Shown: piece after piece, positions 15,645 through 21,058 of the stretch
How the letters are laid out: every line of letters begins with the position of its first letter
Numbering within the stretch: the stretch's first letter is position 1
Assembly (NCBI GenBank): GCA_002428935.1
Contig: DIYG01000025.1
Location: forward strand, 1-21,058
From: Halieaceae bacterium UBA6060
Lineage (GTDB): Bacteria; Pseudomonadota; Gammaproteobacteria; Pseudomonadales; Halieaceae
Direction: 5' to 3'
Length of the DNA: 21,058 bases
Notes under the pieces: model-generated
Database searches by the model: none
The model's input: only the letters and a program-made list of their open reading frames with translations
What the model was told of the DNA's origin: nothing
Position numbers and translations under genes: made by a program

Positions 15645-16577
15645 CTAGAAGTGTCGATAGCCGTACACCTCCACCTCTGCATCGCAATACACTCCTTCGC
15701 CTGCGGTGATCTGACCAATGGGAAAACAGCCATCAGGTGCAGGAGCTCCTGGGGGAAGAGTAAAACACAGCACGTAGTCTTCACCACCGGCCAGGGCCCA
15801 ACGCAGAGCCTGGGCCTCATCGGTCAAAGCGCGTAACGCCGATGATTGGGGCACCCTCCCTGCCGCCACTTCCGCGCGCACGCCGCTGGCCCGAGCAAGG
15901 TGGGCCACATCGGCCAGCAAACCATCAGAGATGTCGATACAGGCCGTCGCCTGACCCCGCAAAGCTTCCCCGAGAGCCAACGCCGGTTGGGGGCGCCAGA
16001 ACTTTTTGGTCAAGGAATCCTGCGACACCTGCGGTCCTGACAACTCTCCCAGCACCACCGCAAGACCCGCCGCCGCGTCCCCCAGACAACCGCTAACCCA
16101 CAGTTCATCCCCGGCGCGGGCACCGGAGCGAGACAAGCCCATGCCCGCAGGCACGGCACCCATGACCTGCACCGCCAGAGTCAGATCCCCTCGGGTCAAG
16201 TCGCCGCCCACCAGAGGCAGAGAGAAGTCTTCTATGGCTGAGGCCAACCCAAGACGAAAGTCTTTGAGCCAATGCTCGTTCGCCTCGCTCAGGGTCAACG
16301 CCAGGGTCATGGCCACGGGCCGGGCACCCATGGCCGCCAAGTCGCTGGTGGCCGCCGCAACCGCTCGGTAGGCAATCTGGGAGGGGCCGGCCGTAACGGG
16401 AAAATGCACGCCCTGGACCATGGTATCGACGGACACCACTAACTGCTCATGGTCGGCCAGGGCCAGAATCGCCCCGTCGTCGCCGTTACCCAGGACCACC
16501 GAAGCACCCTGATCCAGCTCCGAAAAGAATCGTGCAATCAGTGCAAATTCATCGCCCGGCGGTTCAGGAGGCTGCAC
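15645..16577 (-). CDS. thiL: Thiamine-monophosphate kinase
   Basis: ThiL phosphorylates thiamine monophosphate to thiamine diphosphate, the cofactor of Dxs among others. From GTG 16577 it is 310 residues. Family motifs: GDEFALIARFF at the N-terminus, VVLGNGDDGAIL (27-38), VVSVDTMVQGVHFP (47-60), AAATSDLAAMGARP, LVGGDLTRGD, and IDISDGLLADVAHLA. The open frame extends upstream to 16655 inside nusB, but residues before GDEF have no homology pattern. No ATG is available near the conserved N-terminus, so GTG 16577 is the best start; it overlaps the nusB stop by 14 bases. A GAGG lies just three bases before it, so translation is probably coupled to nusB. Confidence 0.94.
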   Translation of the reverse strand: MQPPEPPGDEFALIARFFSELDQGASVVLGNGDDGAILALADHEQLVVSVDTMVQGVHFPVTAGPSQIAYRAVAAATSDLAAMGARPVAMTLALTLSEANEHWLKDFRLGLASAIEDFSLPLVGGDLTRGDLTLAVQVMGAVPAGMGLSRSGARAGDELWVSGCLGDAAAGLAVVLGELSGPQVSQDSLTKKFWRPQPALALGEALRGQATACIDISDGLLADVAHLARASGVRAEVAAGRVPQSSALRALTDEAQALRWALAGGEDYVLCFTLPPGAPAPDGCFPIGQITAGEGVYCDAEVEVYGYRHF

Positions 16578-17016
16578 TGACCTCAGGTCCGCGAAGCTGC
16601 CGGGCAAGCTTATCGAGCACCCCGTTGATGTACTTGTAGCTCTCCGCAGCACCAAACTTCTTGGCCAGGGCCACGGCTTCGTTGATCACCACCCGATAGG
16701 GCACGTCAATCCGGTCGCGCAATTCAAAGCAACCCATGCGCAACAAGCTCCGCTCTATGGGGTCCAGCTCATCAATGCGACGGTCCAGCAGCGGTGTGTA
16801 AAGCTCGTCGAGTTCCTCCACGAGGGGGGGCACACCATGGACCAGAGCCTGGAAATACTCCAGATCGACCACGGCAAAATCATAGTCCGTGCGAAACTCC
16901 GCCTCGATATCGGTAGGTTTCGCGCCGGCCATATGCCATTGATACAGCGCCTGCAGCGCATAGTGGCGGGCTTTACGCCGCTGCGCGATAAGCTGCTGTT
17001 GAGCCTGACGAGACAC
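16564..17016 (-). CDS. nusB: Transcription antitermination protein NusB
   Basis: NusB binds boxA RNA with NusE (ribosomal protein S10) in rRNA antitermination. It is 150 residues and all-helical. The conserved RRKARHYALQALYQWHMAG (13-31), the LDELDPIERSLLRMGCFEL-type block and the PYRVVINEAVALAKKFGAAESYKYINGVLDKLA block are clear. It starts at GTG 17016; the sequence before it has no good Shine-Dalgarno, which suggests coupling to ribH, whose stop is 18 bases upstream. The ribH-nusB-thiL order is widely conserved. Confidence 0.96.
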   Translation of the reverse strand: MSRQAQQQLIAQRRKARHYALQALYQWHMAGAKPTDIEAEFRTDYDFAVVDLEYFQALVHGVPPLVEELDELYTPLLDRRIDELDPIERSLLRMGCFELRDRIDVPYRVVINEAVALAKKFGAAESYKYINGVLDKLARQLRGPEVSAAS

Positions 17017-17034
17017 GGAAGGTAAATCGCTGGC

Positions 17035-17508
17035 TTAGGCGAGTTGACTTAACAGGCTAACCATTTCCAGCGCCGACTGGGCCGCCTCGGCTCCTTTGTT
17101 GCCTGCTTTGGTGCCTGAACGCTCAATGGCCTGCTCAATGCTATCCACCGTAAGCACACCAAAGGCCACGGGAATATCGCTATTCATACTCACCTGAGCG
17201 ATGCCTTTTGTGCATTCGCCTGCGACATGCTCGAAGTGGGGTGTGCCACCGCGGATTACCGCGCCCAGGGCGATGATCGCATCGTAGTTGCCGCTTTTGG
17301 CCACCCGCTGACACGCCAGGGGAATCTCAAACGCGCCAGGCACACGGACTACGGTCAATTGATCATCGGCCACCCCATGGCGGCGAAGGGTGTCTACGGC
17401 CCCCTCAAGGAGGTGCTCGACAACAAAGCTGTTCCAACGGCCAACCACGAGAGCATAGCGCCCGCTGGTGTGGGTCATGGTGCCTTCAATAGTCTTCAGG
17501 GTAGTCAT
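17035..17508 (-). CDS. ribH: 6,7-dimethyl-8-ribityllumazine synthase
   Basis: RibH joins 5-amino-6-ribitylaminouracil with dihydroxybutanone phosphate to form the lumazine precursor of riboflavin, usually as large oligomers. The 157-residue protein shows GRWNSFVVEHLLEGA (23-37), VRVPGAFEIPLACQ (54-67) and the active-site loop LGAVIRGGTPHFEHVAGE (81-98) with the conserved His 91 or 94. ATG 17508 is used here; ATG 17478 would remove ten residues and still keep the core. It lies 18 bases after the RibB-type gene and 18 before nusB. Confidence 0.97.
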   Translation of the reverse strand: MTTLKTIEGTMTHTSGRYALVVGRWNSFVVEHLLEGAVDTLRRHGVADDQLTVVRVPGAFEIPLACQRVAKSGNYDAIIALGAVIRGGTPHFEHVAGECTKGIAQVSMNSDIPVAFGVLTVDSIEQAIERSGTKAGNKGAEAAQSALEMVSLLSQLA

Positions 17509-17526
17509 AGGCGGGTGTTCCGTGTG

Positions 17527-18675
17527 TTAACTCTGTTCGTCCGAATCGTTTCCTCGACCGTCTTCGGGGTCGAGGTAATCAATGACCTCCAGGCCAAATC
17601 CGGAGATCGCATTGTACTTGATCGGCGGTCCCATCAGGCGGATCTTGCCCACCCCGAGATCGCGAAGAATCTGTGAACCCAGACCGACGGTGTTGTAACT
17701 GTCACCGGCGCTGGGCTCCGGCGCGGGCAGTGTACCCAGAGCTAGATCGAGGCTTTGCAACAACTGTTCGTCCGACTCGGAACGCGCCAACAACACCAAC
17801 ACCCCCCGCCCTTCGCGGGCGATAGCCTGCAGGCATCGCTGCGCGCTCCAGCCCGTACTACCGGGCACGGGGCTTCCGAGCACGTCCCGCAAGGTACCGC
17901 TGACGTGCACACGGACCAGGGTTGGTTGCTCCGCGTCGATGTCCCCGCAACTGAGGGCGAAGTGCAGCCCTCCGTGGGTTTGATCACGATAGGCGGTAAC
18001 CCGAAAACGCCCGTGGGCAGTTTCCAGGCTGCCCTCCCGGAGCACCTTGATGGTCCGCTCATTGGCCAGACGGTAATGGATTAGATCGGCAATGCTGCCG
18101 ACCTTCAGGCCATGTTCGCGGGCAAAAGCCAACAGCGTGGCCCCATCGGCGAGTTCCCCGGCATCATTGAGGACATCCGCAATCACCCCGGCCGGCGTCA
18201 GGCCCGCAATACGGGCATAGTCTACAGCGCTCTCCGTGTGGCCAGCACGAATCAACACGCCACCGCTTTCCGCAGCGAGGGGAAAAATGTGGCCGGGCTG
18301 GACTATGTCTGCGGCTTGCGTCTGATTGTCTACGGCCACTTGTACCGTGTGAGCGCGATCGGCGGCGGAAATCCCCGTGTCGATTCCCTTCGCAGCCTCT
18401 ATCGACAGAGTGAACCGCGCCGTATTTCCGTCGCTTCCGTCAACCATGGGTGGCAAATTCAGCTGACGACAGCGCTCCTGGGTCAGGGCCAGGCAAACAA
18501 GCCCCCGCGCACGGCGAGCCATGAAGGTGACGTGATCTGGTGTGCAATGCTCCGCCGCCACCATCACCACCCCTTCATTGCGCTGCTCGTCCCGCTCATC
18601 AAGGATCACCACCATGCGGCCATGGCGAATGTCATCCAAGAGCTCGCCAACGCTGTTCATCGTGGCACCGTTCAT
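17527..18675 (-). CDS. RibB-type DHBP synthase fused to degenerate GTP cyclohydrolase II domain (RibBX-like)
   Basis: A 382-residue fusion. Residues 1-205 follow the 3,4-dihydroxy-2-butanone 4-phosphate synthase fold: LLDDIRHGRMVVIL, FMARRARGLVCLAL, SIEAAKGIDTGISAADRAHT, IVQPGHIFPL and RAGHTESAVDYARIAG are all present. However, the catalytic loop, normally RENEGD, reads QRNEGV (31-36), and the later VICE-type glutamate is Asp in VIADVLND (164-171). Residues 215-370 resemble GTP cyclohydrolase II, but the zinc motif is replaced by RVHVSGTLRDVLG, with no cysteine set, so this half should not hydrolyse GTP. Fusions with a dead second domain occur in several gammaproteobacteria. Its operon place fits RibB; whether it is active is open. 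ATG 18675 overlaps the ribE stop; ATG 18660 is an alternative. Confidence 0.88.
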   Translation of the reverse strand: MNGATMNSVGELLDDIRHGRMVVILDERDEQRNEGVVMVAAEHCTPDHVTFMARRARGLVCLALTQERCRQLNLPPMVDGSDGNTARFTLSIEAAKGIDTGISAADRAHTVQVAVDNQTQAADIVQPGHIFPLAAESGGVLIRAGHTESAVDYARIAGLTPAGVIADVLNDAGELADGATLLAFAREHGLKVGSIADLIHYRLANERTIKVLREGSLETAHGRFRVTAYRDQTHGGLHFALSCGDIDAEQPTLVRVHVSGTLRDVLGSPVPGSTGWSAQRCLQAIAREGRGVLVLLARSESDEQLLQSLDLALGTLPAPEPSAGDSYNTVGLGSQILRDLGVGKIRLMGPPIKYNAISGFGLEVIDYLDPEDGRGNDSDEQS

Positions 18676-19337
18676 GGCTTAGCTTTCACGTAACCGTGTT
18701 CCGCCAGAGTCTCAAGGCTGACGCTAGCGCCAGGCTGCGCGGCGGCGTCACCAGCGAGCAAACGTTCGAGATAGCGAGCGATGACATCCACTTCGAGATT
18801 GACCTTGGTTCTCACCTGGTAATCGCCAAAAACGGTCTCGGTCATGGTCTGAGGAATAATATTCAGATCGAAGCATGCACCATCGACGGCATTTACGGTG
18901 AGGCTCGTGCCGTCAATGCAGACACTGCCCTTGTGGGCGATGTACTTGGCCAGCGCGTCTGGGGCTCGCACGACAACGCGCCAGGACCGGGCATCCTCCG
19001 CCAGGCTGACGATCTCCCCAAGACCGTCGACATGGCCACTGACGATGTGCCCGCCCAGACGATCCGTCGGCGTTAATGATTTTTCCAGGTTTACACGGGA
19101 CCCCGCTTCCAACGCGCCAAGAGTCGTCAAACTCAGGGTCTCTCGAGACACGTCCGCCCAATAGCCGTCACCGGGCAACTCCGTTACCGTCAGGCACACC
19201 CCGTTAGTGCAGATACTATCGCCGATGGCCACGTCATCCAGCGGCAGCTTGCCCGTCTGCACCCGCAGGCGCACATCGCCGCCGCGAGCTTGCAAGGTCG
19301 CGATGGTGCCGACGGCCTGAATGATTCCTGTAAACAT
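18672..19337 (-). CDS. ribE: Riboflavin synthase, alpha chain
   Basis: RibE dismutates two lumazines into riboflavin and the pyrimidine precursor. The 221-residue protein has the two lumazine-binding repeats: MFTGIIQAVG, CTNGVCLTV (43-51) and DVSRETL in the first; GGHIVSGHVDGLG (95-107), CIDGTSLTVN (140-149) and NIIPQTMTET in the second. The N-terminal MFTGII sequence is the catalytic family signature. ATG 19337 has a weak AGAGAAA upstream; the gap to ribD is 42 bases. Its TGA overlaps the ATG of the next gene. Confidence 0.97.
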   Translation of the reverse strand: MFTGIIQAVGTIATLQARGGDVRLRVQTGKLPLDDVAIGDSICTNGVCLTVTELPGDGYWADVSRETLSLTTLGALEAGSRVNLEKSLTPTDRLGGHIVSGHVDGLGEIVSLAEDARSWRVVVRAPDALAKYIAHKGSVCIDGTSLTVNAVDGACFDLNIIPQTMTETVFGDYQVRTKVNLEVDVIARYLERLLAGDAAAQPGASVSLETLAEHGYVKAKP

Positions 19338-19379
19338 AAGATTTCTCTGGGGTTACTCGACGGATCTAGCGAGGACCTT

Positions 19380-20507
19380 CTAGTCTGGATCTTTGGGATC
19401 GGCATGCTCCGTGGGGTGGAATCGCAAGCGCAAGTCACCTCCCACCTGCCGCTGCTCCACCAGCTTCAAGGCCAGACTGTCGGCCATGCGATCCAGAGGT
19501 AGGTCAAACAGTGGCCGGGCCCGGCTTCCGAGAAGCTTGGGGGCCAGATAAACCACAAGCTCGTCTGCAAGGCCCTGGCGAAGAAAGGCCCCCGCCACGG
19601 AAGGCCCAGATTCTACCAGAATCTCATTGCATTCCCTTTGGCTTAGGGCTTCAAGAAGTTCTGCGAGGTCAATGCCGTCATCGTTGCTGGGGACGGGTAT
19701 CTTAGGTACATCTTCCAGGGCCTTCGGGCTCTCCACACCGGCACGGTGGACAAGCAGCTTCGGCTGCGGTCCTGCCAACACCCGGGAGGTCGCGGGGGTG
19801 CGCAGCTTTGAATCAAGGACGACACGCAGGGCGCGGCGGGACGCCTCAGGTAACAAACAGCCGGGAAGCTCGTCTTCGCGCACGGTCAAAGCGCAATCAT
19901 CAGCCAGCACCGTACCCACGCCAGTAATGATGGCGCAACTCGCGGCCCGCAAACGCTGGACATCGCGACGAGCCGCCGGGCCGGTAATCCACTGGCTGTC
20001 GCCACTGGCCATGGCCGTACGCCCGTCGAGGGACATGGCCAGCTTGATGCGCACTCGGCCTTTTCCGCGGCGCTGACGAGCGAGGAACCCGGCGAGTTGC
20101 TCCTCCACCGCTGCCGCGAGAAGTCCATGAGCGACAGCAACACCGTGCTCCTGAAGGTAGGCAAAGCCGCCACCATCCACCCGCGGATTGGGATCCTGTA
20201 GGCCCGCGACCACCCGGACTACCCCAGCCTTTACCAGGGCATGGGCGCAAGGAGGTGTTTTGCCAAAATGTCCACAGGGTTCCAGGGTCACATAGGCCGT
20301 GCTTCCCGATGCCGTTTCGCCTGCCGCGTTGAGAGCCATGACTTCGGCGTGAGCACCGCCCGCGGGCTGCGTAAATCCCTCGCCCACCACCACACCATCA
20401 CGAACCAACACACAGCCCACATGAGGGTTAGGTCTAGCCCAGAAACGACCTCGCTCTGCGAGGCGAACGGCCCTGGCCATCAGGGCATGGTCATTTGCGG
20501 TGAACAT
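19380..20507 (-). CDS. ribD: Bifunctional pyrimidine deaminase / reductase
   Basis: RibD carries out steps two and three of riboflavin synthesis, deaminating then reducing the product of RibA. The 375-residue protein has an N-terminal zinc deaminase domain with HAEVMAL (53-59) and TLEPCGHFGKTPPCAHAL (74-91), giving ligands His 53, Cys 78, Cys 87 and catalytic Glu 55. The NADPH-dependent reductase follows with RIKLAMSLDGRTAMASGDS (153-171), WITGPAARRDVQRLRA, VGTVLADD and ILVESGPSVAGAFL. Length and both domains are normal. The conserved DPNPLVAGxG reads DPNPRVDGGG. It lies 18 bases after nrdR, so co-transcription is likely. Confidence 0.97.
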   Translation of the reverse strand: MFTANDHALMARAVRLAERGRFWARPNPHVGCVLVRDGVVVGEGFTQPAGGAHAEVMALNAAGETASGSTAYVTLEPCGHFGKTPPCAHALVKAGVVRVVAGLQDPNPRVDGGGFAYLQEHGVAVAHGLLAAAVEEQLAGFLARQRRGKGRVRIKLAMSLDGRTAMASGDSQWITGPAARRDVQRLRAASCAIITGVGTVLADDCALTVREDELPGCLLPEASRRALRVVLDSKLRTPATSRVLAGPQPKLLVHRAGVESPKALEDVPKIPVPSNDDGIDLAELLEALSQRECNEILVESGPSVAGAFLRQGLADELVVYLAPKLLGSRARPLFDLPLDRMADSLALKLVEQRQVGGDLRLRFHPTEHADPKDPD

Positions 20508-20525
20508 CTTTACGGGGGCAACGCC

Positions 20526-21011
20526 TCAGGCGTCGTTCTGGCTCTCGCCGATGCCATCTGGCTCGGCCTGAAGGCGCTCAATGGCCGCCTGGAACTCGGC
20601 GATATCCTCAAAGCTTCGATACACGGAGGCAAAACGAACGTAGGCCACCTTGTCGAGAGTCTTCAAACTATCCATAACCAATTCACCCAGAACACGGGAA
20701 TTCACTTCCCGTTCACCGGTCGCGCGCAGGCTCTGCATGATGTGGCTGATTTCCGCCTCGATGCTCTCAACGGATACGGGACGTTTTTCCAGCGCGCGAA
20801 GAAAACCGGCCCGCAACTTGTCTTCATTGAAGGGTTCACGACTGCCGTTTTGCTTGATAACCCGCGGCATCACCAGTTCCGCGGCCTCATAGGTTGTGAA
20901 GCGCTCGTGACAAGACAGGCACTCACGACGGCGACGGACCTGAGCACCATCGGTTACCAGGCGGGAATCTATGACCTTGGTATCGTCTGCCGAGCAGAAG
21001 GGACAGTGCAC
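20526..21011 (-). CDS. nrdR: Transcriptional repressor NrdR
   Basis: NrdR represses ribonucleotide reductase genes and senses ATP/dATP through an ATP-cone. The 161-residue protein starts at GTG 21011, with the N-terminal MHCPFC and a zinc ribbon of Cys 3, 6, 31 and 34 (RRRRECLSCHERFTTYE at 26-42). The ATP-cone begins at VIKQNGSREPFNEDKLRAGFLRAL. The C-terminal VAYVRFASVYRSFEDIAEF is a family signature. The first gene of the long minus-strand operon in this window; in related bacteria it also sits directly before ribD. Confidence 0.97.
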   Translation of the reverse strand: MHCPFCSADDTKVIDSRLVTDGAQVRRRRECLSCHERFTTYEAAELVMPRVIKQNGSREPFNEDKLRAGFLRALEKRPVSVESIEAEISHIMQSLRATGEREVNSRVLGELVMDSLKTLDKVAYVRFASVYRSFEDIAEFQAAIERLQAEPDGIGESQNDA

Positions 21012-21018
21012 AGAAAAT

Positions 21019-21023
21019 CCTCC
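21019..21023 (-). promoter_or_regulatory. Strong ribosome-binding site of nrdR
   Basis: A perfect GGAGG on the minus strand, seven bases before the GTG at 21011, fixes the start of nrdR. It is among the strongest ribosome sites in the window. The remaining bases to the right edge (21024-21058) show no gene. Confidence 0.75.
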
Positions 21024-21058
21024 GAGGGGTCGCGGGCCGTCGCCAGACTGACGTCGGT

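Noticed and set aside
20508..20525. FMN riboswitch before the riboflavin genes
   Set aside because: Gaps between rib genes are 18-42 bases, too short for the aptamer, and no such element is visible in the longer gaps of the window.

Overview
The window looks like a gammaproteobacterial chromosome, probably a marine Cellvibrionales/Halieaceae-like or Pseudomonas-related lineage. The right half keeps a gene order known from Pseudomonas: xseB-ispA, then ribA, and on the other strand pgpA-thiL-nusB-ribH-ribB-ribE-ribD-nrdR. The genus assignment is inference only. No rRNA, tRNA, CRISPR array, transposase, integrase or attachment site was seen.

Layout. (1) Bases 1-3288, minus strand: a membrane diguanylate cyclase followed by two glycosyltransferases (GT4, then a rhamnosyltransferase-like GT2 that runs off the left edge), tightly spaced like an operon. 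(2) Bases 3289-3512: a divergent intergenic region with three clear copies and one decayed copy of a short direct repeat. (3) Bases 3513-6260, plus strand: a membrane-anchored SGNH-fold-like protein without recognisable catalytic residues, then dxs. (4) Bases 6273-12611, minus strand: a surface-glycan cluster read in the order GT2, FkbM methyltransferase, Wzx-type flippase, zinc-knuckle methyltransferase, GT4, RgpF-like rhamnan protein. (5) Bases 12699-13753, plus strand: xseB-ispA. (6) Bases 13801-21011, minus strand: a long compact operon, nrdR-ribD-ribE-ribB-type gene-ribH-nusB-thiL-pgpA-retropepsin-like protease-ribA.

How the genes work together. Region 6 carries most of riboflavin synthesis (RibA, RibD, RibH, RibE and a RibB-like fusion) with NusB, thiamine-phosphate kinase and phospholipid synthesis. 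Dxs and IspA make isoprenoid precursors and farnesyl diphosphate. Regions 1 and 4 together look like an O-antigen or other surface-polysaccharide locus, possibly rhamnose-containing, with a c-di-GMP synthase in the same transcription unit as two of the transferases.

Main points of interest: dxs is separated from its usual partners xseB-ispA by the glycan cluster; the RibB domain has lost several canonical active-site residues while its attached GTP cyclohydrolase II-like domain has lost its zinc cysteines; the SGNH-like protein lacks its catalytic residues; and short repeats lie in the cyclase/SGNH divergent promoter region. I do not see a clearly novel defence or mobile system.
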